Assembly: GCA_030425145.1 (NCBI GenBank)
Contig: JAUHVK010000006.1
Coordinates: 62,001-126,000, forward strand
From: Alphaproteobacteria bacterium
Lineage (GTDB): Bacteria; Pseudomonadota; Alphaproteobacteria; Rhodobacterales; Rhodobacteraceae
Direction: 5' to 3'
Length of the DNA: 64,000 nucleotides
Position 1 is the first letter of the stretch. Each line of letters begins with the position of its first letter. Positions 8,505-17,249 of the stretch are shown here, in pieces. The notes beneath the pieces were generated by a model, which was not told the DNA's origin, searched no databases, and saw only the letters and a program-made list of their open reading frames with translations. The translations under genes and the position numbers were made by a program.

Positions 8505-11451
8505 GGAGCCGCTCTCCTTCCGGGTCAAAGAAATTAGGGCTGACCACTTCGACCTCGTGATCGACACCCATCAGGGGGCTGACAAGGCGGATGGTTTCCC
8601 CGATGCGGGTGTCGCCGGATTTCAGGAACCCAAGCGCGATGTGACAGCCGAGGTTCGGTGAGTAACAGGCCGAGGTCACATAGCCCTGTCCATGGACTGC
8701 ATCGACCTTGGTCCCCTTGCTCATCAAATGCGCCCCAGCGGGCACCATGTGGTCTTTGTTTACCGGCCTCAACCCGACAAGTTTCAGCGCGTCGGGTTCA
8801 TTCAAGCCCGGCCGTTCCGACAGTGTTGAACCGATGGAGTCCTTCGCTTTCGACACCATCCGGCCCATGCCGAGGTTCAGCGCGGTGGTTGTGCCGTTCA
8901 ACTCGTTGCCCGTCACATGACCCTTTTCGATGCGCATGACGTTCAGCGCCTCAAGCCCATACGGCACCACGTCGAACTCCGCACCCGCCTGCATCAGCCG
9001 CCGCACCAGCGCGTCGCCATAGCGGGTGGGCACGGCGATCTCGTAGGCCAGTTCGCCTGAGAAGGAGATACGGAACAGCCGCGCGCGCAGGCCGCCGCAG
9101 ATGGTGATTTCTGCGCAAGCCATGAAGGGGAACGCCTCGTTCGACAGGTTCACACCGTCGTCCACGATCTTTTCCAGAAGTTTGCGGGAATTCGGACCAG
9201 CGACCGAGAACTGCGCCCAAGCGTCTGTGGTTGAGATGAGATGCACGTCTTTGTCGGGGCAGAGGCATTGGCGCACAAATTCGAGGTGGCGATAGACCTC
9301 AACCGCCTTGGCGGTGGTGGTCGTGACGACGAAATGGTTTTCGGCCAGCCGCGCAGCGGTGCCGTCATCCATGACTATCCCATCCTCGCGCAACATCAGG
9401 CCATACCGCACCTTGCCGACCGGAAGCTTGGCGAAGCCGTTGCAGTAGACGGTGTTCAGGAAGGCCGCCGCATCCGCGCCTTGTACGTCGATCTTGCCCA
9501 GTGAGGTCACGTCGCAGATGCCGACGGACTTGCGGGTCTGTATCACCTCGCGGTCGCAGCTTTGTCGCCAATGCGTCTCACCGGGTTTTGGATACCACTG
9601 CGCGCGCAACCAAAGCCCGGCTTCGGTGAACACGGCACCCTGTTCCTCGGCCCATTTGTGGCTGGGGGTGAGGCGTGTGGGGCGCATCTCCATCCCCCAT
9701 GCGCGGCCAGCGTACACACCCATTGCCGTGGGGGTGTAGGGCGGGCGGAACATGGTGGTGCCCACCTCGGGGATCGCCTTGCCCGCCACCTCGGCCATGA
9801 TCGCAAGACCTGCGGTATTCGACGTCTTGCCCTGATCGGTCGCCATGCCCAGCGTCGTGTACCGCTTGAGGTGTTCGACCGAGACATAGTTTTCCTGATG
9901 CGCCAGTTTGATGTCCTTGGCGGTCACATCGTTCTGCTGGTCTACCCAAGCCCGTTTGGCGGTTTTGACGTGCCAGAACGGAGTAATCTTGACCGGGGTA
10001 TCCTCGGCCTCGGGCAGGGCGGGGGCGCTGGCCTTGATGGCGAGATCGGCAAGGATCGCCTTTGCCCCGTCTGCGCCCGATTGAAGCGCGCCGTGGGTCG
10101 AGAAGATGCCATTCGCAGCGCCCGCAACGGTCATGCCTGGCGGTAGCGTTCCACTGGGGACAAAGGCGGCAAGTGCGTTGTTCCAAGTGGGACGACCACC
10201 TTGGTGACACGTCAGGTGCACGTTCGGGTTCCAGCCGCCCGACACGCCAAGCGCCCCGCACTTGATCCGGCGGGTGCCACCCTTGGGCATCTTCACCTCG
10301 ATCTGGGACAGGCCCAGCCGGCCCCATGTCTGGTCGATCACGCCGCCTGCGATCACGTCATACTCCGACGACGTTGGCGCATCGGTACGGGTGTCGATCA
10401 CCGACACAACCTTAACGCCTTTCGCTACAAGATCGTAGGCGGTGCGGTGTCCGTCATCATTGTTGGTGAAAATCGCCACCTGCTGCGCCGGGGTTGTCGC
10501 CCAGCGGTTCGCATAGGCGCGGAGAGCACTTGCCTGCATGATGCCGGGGCGGTCGTTGTTTTCGAACACGATCGGGCGTTCGATGGCCCCGGCGCAGAGC
10601 AGCGCCCGCTTCGACGTGATCCGCCAGAGGATTTGCCTCGGCTTGCCGTCCTCCGGCACGGCAAGGTGATCGCTCACCCGTTCCACCGCGCCATAGATGC
10701 CGTGATCAAATGCGCCGATGACGGTGGTACGTGGCATCACCCGGACGTTCGGCAGTGCCTGCAACCGTGCCACTGTTTCCGCCGCCCAGGCCGCGCCGGC
10801 CATACCGCCGACCTCATAGGTCTCAAGGTTCAGGCGGCCGCCAACAAGGAAATCCTCGTCACAAAGGACCACTCGGGCGCCGCTTTCGCCAGCAGTCAGC
10901 GCCGCGGCCAGACCAGCGGGGCCGCCGCCGATAATCAGCAGGTCACAATGCAGGAAGCCCTTGTCGTAGCCATCGGGATCGTCCTGAAGGCTGAGTGATC
11001 CCAGACCGGCTGCGCGGCGGATGATCGGTTCATAGACCTTTTCCCAGAATGCGGCGGGCCACATGAAGGTCTTGTAGTAGAACCCGGCGGCAAAAAAGTT
11101 CGACAGGAGGTCGTTCACTGCCATCGCGTCGAAGTTCAGCGACGGCCAGCGGTTCTGCGAATTGGCGCGTAGACCGTCATACAGCTCAATGGTCGTCGCC
11201 CGCGTGTTGGGTTCCTTACGCGCGCCTTCGCGCAGTTCAACAATGGCGTTCGGCTCTTCCGACCCGGTGGTCATCGGACCACGCGGGCGGTGATACTTGA
11301 ACGACCGTCCCATCAGCCGCACACCATTGGCCAGCAGCGCCGAGGCCAGCGTGTCGCCCTTGTGGCCTTTGTAATACTTGTTGTCGAAGCGGAACGACCA
11401 AGTCTCGGACCGGTCGATCAGCCCGCCGTCCAAACGGTTCTGCAGGCTCAT
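8497..11451 (-). CDS. soxA: Sarcosine oxidase alpha subunit
   Basis: The 984-residue alpha subunit of heterotetrameric sarcosine oxidase, which oxidises N-methylglycine to glycine and passes the one-carbon unit to tetrahydrofolate. The N-terminal part has the 2Fe-2S-ferredoxin-like fold region (GRSFKYHRPRGPMTTG), then an NAD-binding Rossmann motif LLIIGGGPAGLAAALTAGESG near residue 170, quoted here as IIGGGPAGLAAALTAGE. The C-terminal ~380 residues are a GcvT-like aminomethyltransferase domain (SVGICDVTSLGKIDVQGADA; GLEALNVMRIEKGHV). Its ATG overlaps the soxD stop (ATGA). Length is normal for the family. Confidence 0.97.
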   Translation of the reverse strand: MSLQNRLDGGLIDRSETWSFRFDNKYYKGHKGDTLASALLANGVRLMGRSFKYHRPRGPMTTGSEEPNAIVELREGARKEPNTRATTIELYDGLRANSQNRWPSLNFDAMAVNDLLSNFFAAGFYYKTFMWPAAFWEKVYEPIIRRAAGLGSLSLQDDPDGYDKGFLHCDLLIIGGGPAGLAAALTAGESGARVVLCDEDFLVGGRLNLETYEVGGMAGAAWAAETVARLQALPNVRVMPRTTVIGAFDHGIYGAVERVSDHLAVPEDGKPRQILWRITSKRALLCAGAIERPIVFENNDRPGIMQASALRAYANRWATTPAQQVAIFTNNDDGHRTAYDLVAKGVKVVSVIDTRTDAPTSSEYDVIAGGVIDQTWGRLGLSQIEVKMPKGGTRRIKCGALGVSGGWNPNVHLTCHQGGRPTWNNALAAFVPSGTLPPGMTVAGAANGIFSTHGALQSGADGAKAILADLAIKASAPALPEAEDTPVKITPFWHVKTAKRAWVDQQNDVTAKDIKLAHQENYVSVEHLKRYTTLGMATDQGKTSNTAGLAIMAEVAGKAIPEVGTTMFRPPYTPTAMGVYAGRAWGMEMRPTRLTPSHKWAEEQGAVFTEAGLWLRAQWYPKPGETHWRQSCDREVIQTRKSVGICDVTSLGKIDVQGADAAAFLNTVYCNGFAKLPVGKVRYGLMLREDGIVMDDGTAARLAENHFVVTTTTAKAVEVYRHLEFVRQCLCPDKDVHLISTTDAWAQFSVAGPNSRKLLEKIVDDGVNLSNEAFPFMACAEITICGGLRARLFRISFSGELAYEIAVPTRYGDALVRRLMQAGAEFDVVPYGLEALNVMRIEKGHVTGNELNGTTTALNLGMGRMVSKAKDSIGSTLSERPGLNEPDALKLVGLRPVNKDHMVPAGAHLMSKGTKVDAVHGQGYVTSACYSPNLGCHIALGFLKSGDTRIGETIRLVSPLMGVDHEVEVVSPNFFDPEGERLRA

Positions 11452-11735
11452 TTCGACCGCCCCCCCGTCCGGGCCACGTCGCGGGCCAGTTCCACTTGCG
11501 TGATCTCGTGCGTGACCGTGTTACGGGTCACGACCAGCCACGACCTGTCGCCCTGTTCGTGATACCACAGCTCGCGGTGCAGACCCGCCGGGTTTTCACG
11601 GGTGTGGCCGTAGTCGATGAACTGTTCCAGCGCGTTGTCTGCCTGCCAGTCGGGACGGTTGAGGAGGCGGGCATCGCCCAGATAGACGAATTCGCTGGAA
11701 TCGCGCGGGCCAAGAAGCGGATGGTTGATGATCAT
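11448..11735 (-). CDS. soxD: Sarcosine oxidase delta subunit without zinc ligands
   Basis: A 95-residue delta subunit. In characterised SoxD proteins a zinc ion is held by an N-terminal CPxCG motif and a later His...Cys pair. Here the N-terminus reads MIINHPLLGPRDSSEFVYLG, with both Cys missing, and the second half reads WYHEQGDRSWLVVTR, with Asp at the expected Cys. The rest (EF.YLGDA, the W/H region, NTVTHEI) fits the family and position between soxB and soxA. The protein is probably a metal-free variant. It overlaps both neighbours by one to four bases. Confidence 0.93.
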   Translation of the reverse strand: MIINHPLLGPRDSSEFVYLGDARLLNRPDWQADNALEQFIDYGHTRENPAGLHRELWYHEQGDRSWLVVTRNTVTHEITQVELARDVARTGGRSK

Positions 11736-12985
11736 CAGTGCAGATTGGGCTGATTGCCCATCCCTTTTTCGTCGATCATGTGACCGGTGTGGAACCGATC
11801 CAGTCGGAACGCTGTGGCAGTGTCATGCGGCGTGTCGGTGGCCAGAAGATGGGCATAGACAAAGCCCGAGGCAGGCGTTGCCTTGAAGCCGCCGTAGCAC
11901 CAGCCGCCGTTGAAATAGAGACCGTCGATATGGGTTTTGTCGATGATCGGTGTGCCATCCATCGACATATCCATGATTCCACCCCAGGATCGCAGCAGCC
12001 GCGCGCGGCCAAGCATCGGGAACATGGCGATGGCCTCTTCCATCACGTCCTCGACCATCGGCAGGTTGCCGCGCTGGGCGTAGGAATTGTAGCCGTCGAT
12101 ATTGCCGCCGAAGACCAGACCGCCCTTGTCGGACTGGCTGCAATAGAAATGCCCGGCGCCATAGGTGATGACCCCGGGCAGTACCGGTTTCAGCCCTTCC
12201 GTCACAAACGCCTGAAGGACATGGCTTTCGATGGGCAGGTGCATCCCGGCATAGGCCATGACTTTTGACGATGATCCGGCGACACAGGCGCCGACCTTCT
12301 TCGCACCGATATAGCCGCGCGAGGTTTCAACGCCACGGATCCTGCTGCCTTCGATCCTGAACCCGGTCACTTCGCAGTTCTGGATGATGTCCACACCGCG
12401 CTGGTCCGCCGCGCGGGCATAACCCCACGCCACAGCATCGTGCCGCGCTGTTCCGGCACGGGCTTGCAGCAGACCGCCCATGACAGGGAAACGTGCGCTC
12501 TTCACATTGAGGAACGGGTACTTCTCCAGCACCTGTTTCTGATCCAGAAGTTGCGCATCCGCGCCGTTCAGGATCATCGCGTTGCCGCGTCGGATATAGG
12601 CGTCGCGCTGGGCGTCGGAATGCATCAGGTTGATGATGCCGCGCTGGCTCATCATCGCGTTGTAGTTCAGGTCCTGCTCCAGACCTTCCCAGAGCTTGAG
12701 CGAGAATTCGTAGAACGGCTCGTTGCCATCGAGCAGGTAGTTCGATCGGACAATGGTAGTGTTCCGGCCTACATTGCCGCTACCGATCCAGCCTTTTTCC
12801 AGCACCGCGATACGCGACTGTTTGTATTCCTTGGCAAGATAATAGGCTGTTGCCAGACCATGCCCGCCGCCGCCGATGATGATGTAATCATACTCTGGTT
12901 TGGGATCGGGATCGCGCCACGCTGGCCCCCAGCCGCGATGCCCGGTCAGGGCTTCCTTGATGACCCGAAATCCAGAATAGCGCAT
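11735..12985 (-). CDS. soxB: Sarcosine oxidase beta subunit
   Basis: The 416-residue catalytic beta subunit, an FAD-dependent amine oxidase that demethylates sarcosine. The FAD-binding motif DYIIIGGGGHGLATAYYLAK is near residue 35. An ARHDAVAW motif near residue 170 holds the His that carries covalent FMN in the family. The C-terminal PIIDKTHIDGLYFNGGWCYG and GGFKATPASG regions are typical. I chose ATG at 12985 over 12991 because AAGGAG is nine bases before it and only three before the other. First gene of the operon. Confidence 0.96.
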   Translation of the reverse strand: MRYSGFRVIKEALTGHRGWGPAWRDPDPKPEYDYIIIGGGGHGLATAYYLAKEYKQSRIAVLEKGWIGSGNVGRNTTIVRSNYLLDGNEPFYEFSLKLWEGLEQDLNYNAMMSQRGIINLMHSDAQRDAYIRRGNAMILNGADAQLLDQKQVLEKYPFLNVKSARFPVMGGLLQARAGTARHDAVAWGYARAADQRGVDIIQNCEVTGFRIEGSRIRGVETSRGYIGAKKVGACVAGSSSKVMAYAGMHLPIESHVLQAFVTEGLKPVLPGVITYGAGHFYCSQSDKGGLVFGGNIDGYNSYAQRGNLPMVEDVMEEAIAMFPMLGRARLLRSWGGIMDMSMDGTPIIDKTHIDGLYFNGGWCYGGFKATPASGFVYAHLLATDTPHDTATAFRLDRFHTGHMIDEKGMGNQPNLH

Positions 12986-13109
12986 GTCCATCGACTCCTT
13001 CCCGGCGATCCTCGCACGGGCCGTTGCAGCGCGGCCTGTCTTTTTCAGTCAAATCAAGGTCCGAAAAAGACATTTCGCGTCGCAAGCTCTTTCCGAATGC
13101 GGAGGCGAG

Positions 13110-13931
13110 TCAAGAAGGGGTGTCAAGAACTGCCCGCATCAAGGGGCTGTCCATCTGGGTCATACCGTTGATGACGTCAAAATGATGGAAACCTGCGTCG
13201 ATCACATGGGCGCAACCCCAGGCATCTGCCAGCCATTGCGCCTGATCCAGAAAGGCTGGGCGTTCGTCACTGCCAACCCAGACCGTGACTGGAATGTCCG
13301 GCGGCGTCATGGCGACCGGGCTTTCGGCGAGGGCCGTTTCCTCGTCCAGTTTGAAGTCATTGTTCATGGAGGTCCTGATCAGCGGGCGCAGGTCCGACAG
13401 GGGCGAGATTGGCACACATCCGGCGATCCGTTCGCGCACATCATCGGGCAAGACGCCGGGGGCCAGCATCCGTGCCACCAGATGCCCGCCTGCCGAATGC
13501 CCCGCCAGCCGGATCGGGCCAGAGACCTCGCGCGCGATCACGGAAATCGCGTTGGCTACCTGACGGGTGATGTCGGCGATCCGCACGCGTGGGCACAGAT
13601 CATAGGTCGGCATCGCCACCGCCCACCCACTGTCCACCGCGCCTTGGGCCAGATGCGACCAGAGCGATCCGTCGGTCTGCCGCCAGAACCCGCCATGCAC
13701 AAAGATGACCAGCCCCTTGGGTGCGCTGTCCGGCAGGAACAGATCCACGATCTCGCGCGTTCCATGTCCGTACATCATCCCCAGACGCGCGCGGCCCAGA
13801 ACGGACATTCGTTGACGATAGGCATCCGCCGCGGCGCGCCATATGGCTGGGAACCCGTCTCCATTGGGGATATGCTTGCTGTTGGCGTAGGCGTCGTCCA
13901 ATTCCACGTCACGGCTCCGAAAGATCTGCAC
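13110..13931 (-). CDS. Alpha/beta hydrolase (arylformamidase-like)
   Basis: A 273-residue cytoplasmic serine hydrolase. The oxyanion motif HGGFWRQ (about residue 78) and the nucleophile motif GHSAGGHL (about 148) place it among kynurenine formamidase/esterase-like enzymes; the acid is probably in VWVGSDERPAF and the base His in AGFHHFDVI. Family members hydrolyse N-formylkynurenine or small esters and amides. No tryptophan-pathway gene is nearby, so the substrate is open. It sits upstream of soxB on the same strand with a 120-base gap, and is divergent from the aldehyde dehydrogenase gene 58 bases away, suggesting a shared promoter region. Confidence 0.85.
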   Translation of the reverse strand: MQIFRSRDVELDDAYANSKHIPNGDGFPAIWRAAADAYRQRMSVLGRARLGMMYGHGTREIVDLFLPDSAPKGLVIFVHGGFWRQTDGSLWSHLAQGAVDSGWAVAMPTYDLCPRVRIADITRQVANAISVIAREVSGPIRLAGHSAGGHLVARMLAPGVLPDDVRERIAGCVPISPLSDLRPLIRTSMNNDFKLDEETALAESPVAMTPPDIPVTVWVGSDERPAFLDQAQWLADAWGCAHVIDAGFHHFDVINGMTQMDSPLMRAVLDTPS

Positions 13932-13989
13932 TTGTCATTGCATCTAGCAAGTGATCCACCATTGTCAGCACAAAATCCGGAGGGACTCC

Positions 13990-15465
13990 ATGCTCGACCA
14001 GACAACAAACCTTGCCAGCCTGCTCAAAGACCCATCGCTGCTGGAAACCCGCGCCTATGTCAACGGCGCTTGGATCAATGGCGATGATGGAACCTTTGCC
14101 GTGGACAACCCGGCGCGCGGTGACAAGATCGCCGACGTGGCTGACCTGTCGCGCGCTCAGGTGGCGGACGCGATTGCCGCCGCCGAAAAAGCGCAGAAAG
14201 AGTGGGCCAAGTGGACCGGCAAGGAACGCGCCGCCGTTCTGCGCAAATGGTTCGACCTGATGATGGAAAACCAGGACGATCTGGCAACCATCCTCACCGC
14301 CGAACAGGGCAAGCCGCTGGCCGAGGCCAAGGGCGAGATTGCTTACGGCGCGTCCTTCATCGAATTCTTCGCCGAAGAGGCCAAGCGCGTTTACGGTGAA
14401 ACCATCCCCGGCCACCAGCGCGATAAGCGCATCATGGTGATGAAGCAGCCCATCGGCGTTGTCGGCTCGATCACACCGTGGAACTTCCCGAACGCGATGA
14501 TCACCCGCAAGGCCGGTCCGGCGCTGGCCGCTGGCTGCAGCTTTGTCGCGCGCCCTGCTGCGGAAACGCCGCTGTCGGCGATTGTTCTCGGTGTACTGGC
14601 CGAACGCGCAGGCATCCCGGCGGGTGTGCTGAACATCGTCCCGTCCTCCTCGGCCTCCGAGGTGGGCAAGGAGATGTGCGAGAACCCGATCGTGCGCAAG
14701 ATCACCTTCACCGGCTCCACCGAGGTTGGCCGCATCCTGCTTCGGCAGGCCGCCGATCAGGTCATGAAGTGCTCGATGGAACTGGGTGGCAACGCGCCGT
14801 TTATCGTGTTCGACGATGCCGATCTGGATGCGGCGGTCGACGGTGCGATCATGTGCAAGTTCCGCAATAACGGCCAGACCTGCGTCTGCGCGAACCGCAT
14901 CTACGTTCAGGCCGGTGTCTATGACGCCTTCGCTCAGAAACTGAGGGACAGGGTGTCCAAGATGAAGGTCGGTGACGGCCTTGAGGCGGGCACTGATCTT
15001 GGTCCGTTGATCAACCCTGAAGCCCTGGACAAGGTGCGTGAGCACATCGCAGACGCGAAATCCAAGGGCGGGCAAGTCATTCTGGGCGACGAATCGGGCA
15101 GCAATAACGGCAACTTCATCGCGCCGACCATTGTGACAGGTGCCACCCGCGACATGGCGTTCTCGACCGAGGAAACCTTCGGCCCGCTCGCCCCGCTCTT
15201 CAAGTTCGAGACCGAGGATGACGTGATCGAACTGGCAAACGACACGATCTTCGGTCTGGCCAGCTATTTCTACGCCAAGGATCTGAGCCGCGTGTACAAG
15301 GTCGCCGAGGCGCTGGAATACGGTATCGTCGGCGTGAACACCGGCATCATCTCGACCGAGGTCGCACCGTTCGGTGGCGTCAAGCAGTCGGGCCTTGGCC
15401 GCGAAGGCAGCCACCACGGCATCGAGGAATTCCTCGAGATGAAATACGTCTGCATGAGCGTCTAA
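13990..15465 (+). CDS. gabD: NAD(P)-dependent aldehyde dehydrogenase, GabD type
   Basis: A 491-residue aldehyde dehydrogenase most like succinate-semialdehyde dehydrogenase, which feeds GABA carbon into succinate. Visible motifs are [15 protein letters not shown], the cofactor region, [25 protein letters not shown] with the general-base Glu, and GQTCVCANR with the catalytic Cys. The usual Lys-Pro of the cofactor loop reads [11 protein letters not shown] here, an Arg for the conserved Lys. GGAGGGACTCC precedes the ATG; an earlier ATG at 13951 lacks a binding site. Substrate could be another omega-semialdehyde. A hairpin follows. Confidence 0.88.
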   Translation: MLDQTTNLASLLKDPSLLETRAYVNGAWINGDDGTFAVDNPARGDKIADVADLSRAQVADAIAAAEKAQKEWAKWTGKERAAVLRKWFDLMMENQDDLATILTAEQGKPLAEAKGEIAYGASFIEFFAEEAKRVYGETIPGHQRDKRIMVMKQPIGVVGSITPWNFPNAMITRKAGPALAAGCSFVARPAAETPLSAIVLGVLAERAGIPAGVLNIVPSSSASEVGKEMCENPIVRKITFTGSTEVGRILLRQAADQVMKCSMELGGNAPFIVFDDADLDAAVDGAIMCKFRNNGQTCVCANRIYVQAGVYDAFAQKLRDRVSKMKVGDGLEAGTDLGPLINPEALDKVREHIADAKSKGGQVILGDESGSNNGNFIAPTIVTGATRDMAFSTEETFGPLAPLFKFETEDDVIELANDTIFGLASYFYAKDLSRVYKVAEALEYGIVGVNTGIISTEVAPFGGVKQSGLGREGSHHGIEEFLEMKYVCMSV

Positions 15466-15480
15466 GCAGTAGCAAAGACA

Positions 15481-15506
15481 GTACGAGACCCTTGAGGGTC
15501 TCGTAC
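15481..15506 (+). terminator. Perfect hairpin after gabD
   Basis: Eleven-base arms (GTACGAGACCC and its complement) enclose TTGA, 15 bases past the stop codon. No T-run follows, so it may instead protect the 3' end. Confidence 0.6.
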
Positions 15507-15632
15507 ATCCCTATCGCAGCGCTTGCTGAGAAGGTCTTGCGCCCCCGAACATTGAATGCAGCGTCTGCGGCCCTGGAGATTCGTCAGCAATATCGTTGAC
15601 TCTTCGCTCTTTGCTCCCTTATCGCTTCCGAC

Positions 15633-15683
15633 ATGATGAATTCGTTCTTTGTATCGCAGAACTATTATCCTCAGCTTCGATAG
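15633..15683 (+). CDS. Possible Phe/Tyr leader peptide
   Basis: A 16-codon frame, MMNSFFVSQNYYPQLR then TAG, lies 94 bases before the prephenate/arogenate dehydrogenase gene. It carries tandem Phe and tandem Tyr codons, the pattern expected of an attenuation leader that senses the pathway end products. Against it: no purine-rich ribosome-binding site is visible and such short frames arise by chance. Downstream hairpins at 15709-15727 and 15740-15772 fit an attenuation or translation-control leader. Confidence 0.35.
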   Translation: MMNSFFVSQNYYPQLR

Positions 15684-15739
15684 CTGCGGGTGCTTCATCA
15701 TTGGTTTTCCGCTGCCCCAGACAGCGGTCAACTTGCAAT

Positions 15740-15772
15740 CGACCTTGTGCCGGGTGGCTATTTCAAAGGTCG
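15740..15772 (+). promoter_or_regulatory. Hairpin covering the tyrA-like ribosome-binding site
   Basis: CGACCTT (15740-15746) can pair perfectly with AAGGTCG (15766-15772). The second arm contains AAGG, the Shine-Dalgarno of the gene starting at 15777. An upstream hairpin, CCGCTG/CAGCGG (15709-15727), could compete in folding. The rest of the 311-base gap (15466-15776) holds the gabD hairpin and the candidate leader peptide. Confidence 0.45.
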
Positions 15773-15776
15773 AAAA

Positions 15777-16568
15777 ATGGACAATAAAAGCAGAAGTCAA
15801 AACCCCTCGCTCGGCATCGTGGGATTTGGTGCGTTCGGACAACTCGCAGCCCGGCATCTCGGACTACATTTCGAAATCTCAGCTTATGATCCGTCCGAGG
15901 ACGTTGCCGAGGTCGCAAAGCAACTCGGTGTGCGGCTATCATCGCTGGCCGCAGTATCACATGCTGATGTGATCCTTATTGCGGCTCCGGTGTCATCGTT
16001 CGAGCAGGTTGTTAGAGAGATCGCGGTTGTCTGCAAACCGCGCACGTTGATTGTCGATGTTGGCTCGGTCAAAGTTGTTCCCTCCGACATCATGCGGCGA
16101 TTGATGCCGGATGATGTGGACATTGTCGCAACTCACCCCCTGTTCGGCCCTCAAAGCGCCGCGACGGGTATCAAAGGTCTGAAGATCGCGGTTTGCCCCA
16201 TTCAGGGACGACGACATGCGAGGCTGGCTGCGTTTTTACGAAAAGCATTGGGACTGACGGTCATCATGACGACGCCAGAAGAACATGACCAGGAGGCAGC
16301 GGTTGTTCAGGGTCTCACACATCTCATAGCCAAGGTGCTGCTGAGAATGGGACCACTGCCAACGCGTATGACGACGAAGAGCTTTGAGTTGTTAACGGAG
16401 GCGATTTCCATGGTTCAGCATGATGCGCCGGAAGTCTTCGAAGCGATTGAGAAAGCCAATCCATACGCCGAAAATGTGCGACGGCGGTTTTTTGAATTGG
16501 CGGCAAGTCTGAGTGTTGAGTTGGAAACAGACCTGGCGACACCGTCACACACTGAAAGCGGAAATTGA
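15777..16568 (+). CDS. Prephenate/arogenate dehydrogenase
   Basis: A 263-residue TyrA-type enzyme of tyrosine synthesis, oxidatively decarboxylating prephenate or arogenate. The nucleotide-binding motif GIVGFGAFGQLAARHL is at the N-terminus, followed by ADVILIAAPVSSFEQVV, LIVDVGSVKVVP and THPLFGPQSA, all typical. There is no ACT or chorismate-mutase domain. ATG at 15777 has AAGG seven bases upstream. The coding sequence looks poorer in G and C than its neighbours, hinting at later acquisition. It stands alone, ending in a bidirectional terminator shared with hsp20. The exact substrate preference cannot be read. Confidence 0.88.
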   Translation: MDNKSRSQNPSLGIVGFGAFGQLAARHLGLHFEISAYDPSEDVAEVAKQLGVRLSSLAAVSHADVILIAAPVSSFEQVVREIAVVCKPRTLIVDVGSVKVVPSDIMRRLMPDDVDIVATHPLFGPQSAATGIKGLKIAVCPIQGRRHARLAAFLRKALGLTVIMTTPEEHDQEAAVVQGLTHLIAKVLLRMGPLPTRMTTKSFELLTEAISMVQHDAPEVFEAIEKANPYAENVRRRFFELAASLSVELETDLATPSHTESGN

Positions 16569-16613
16569 TGACGCTGCATCAAGGGGTTGGCTTGGTCGGC
16601 GCTGGTGCAGATC

Positions 16614-16643
16614 AAAAAAGGCCCAGCGTAACGCTGGGCCTTT
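16614..16643. terminator. Bidirectional terminator between tyrA-like gene and hsp20
   Basis: Nine-base arms GGCCCAGCG/CGCTGGGCC with a TAA loop, flanked by A6 on the left and TTT on the right, so it can stop transcription from both convergent genes. Confidence 0.85.
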
Positions 16644-16665
16644 CGCGTGAGTCATTTGACGGTCG

Positions 16666-17133
16666 TCAGTTGACGGCTTTTGCGTCGACGACGTCTTTCT
16701 CGACCGCATCGGCCTTGGCAATTGCGATCCGGCGCGGTTTCAGCGCTTCGGGGATCTCGCGTTGCAGGTCGATATGCAGCATGCCGTTCTCGTGGCTTGC
16801 GCCAACGACGCGGACATGGTCGGCCAGATGGAACCGGCGCTGGAAGGCGCGGGTTGCGATGCCGCGGTGCAGGTAAGAACGGCCTTCATCCTCATCGACT
16901 TTGCGCGCAGACACGTGCAGCGCGCCGTCCTTGACCTCAACGGTCAGGTCGTCGTCCGAGAAACCTGCGACGGCAATCGAAATGCGATAGGCGTCGTCAG
17001 CGGTCTTTTCGATGTTGTAGGGCGGGTAGGTGGGTTGGCTGACCTCATTGGTCAGAACCCGGTCCATCATGTCGGCGATTTTGTCAAAGCCGACTGTGGC
17101 GCGGTAAAGCGGTGCGAAATCATATCCTCGCAT
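16666..17133 (-). CDS. Small heat-shock protein (Hsp20/IbpA family)
   Basis: A 155-residue cytoplasmic holdase that keeps unfolding proteins soluble. The alpha-crystallin domain runs from about residue 35 to 130: YPPYNIEKTADDAYRISIAV, AVAGFSDDDLTVEV, then the conserved AxGVLxI-like strand as ENGMLHIDLQREIPE. The N-terminal MRGYDFAPLYRATVGFDKIA is the usual class A start. GGAGGATGACCT precedes the ATG. A sigma-32-like promoter lies about 45-75 bases upstream, consistent with heat induction. Convergent with the tyrA-like gene. Confidence 0.93.
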   Translation of the reverse strand: MRGYDFAPLYRATVGFDKIADMMDRVLTNEVSQPTYPPYNIEKTADDAYRISIAVAGFSDDDLTVEVKDGALHVSARKVDEDEGRSYLHRGIATRAFQRRFHLADHVRVVGASHENGMLHIDLQREIPEALKPRRIAIAKADAVEKDVVDAKAVN

Positions 17134-17176
17134 AGGTCATCCTCCATTGAGCGATACCAGATGTAAAAAAGCCTTC

Positions 17177-17206
17177 CCATAGGGACAGGCTCAGTTCGGT
17201 GTCAGG
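17177..17206 (-). promoter_or_regulatory. RpoH-like heat-shock promoter of hsp20
   Basis: On the minus strand, CCTGACA (17206-17200) and CCCTATGG (17184-17177) are separated by 15 bases, close to the alphaproteobacterial sigma-32 pattern CTTGACA...CCCTAT. The position suits hsp20. Confidence 0.5.
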
Positions 17207-17249
17207 CCCCGTCTGGGCATCCCGACATAGCAGACTTGGGAAGCGCGGA

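Noticed and set aside
15462-15857. A 131-residue frame on the minus strand across the tyrA leader
   Set aside because: It overlaps the leader, the hairpins and the start of the tyrA-like gene, has no ribosome-binding site and no family features.
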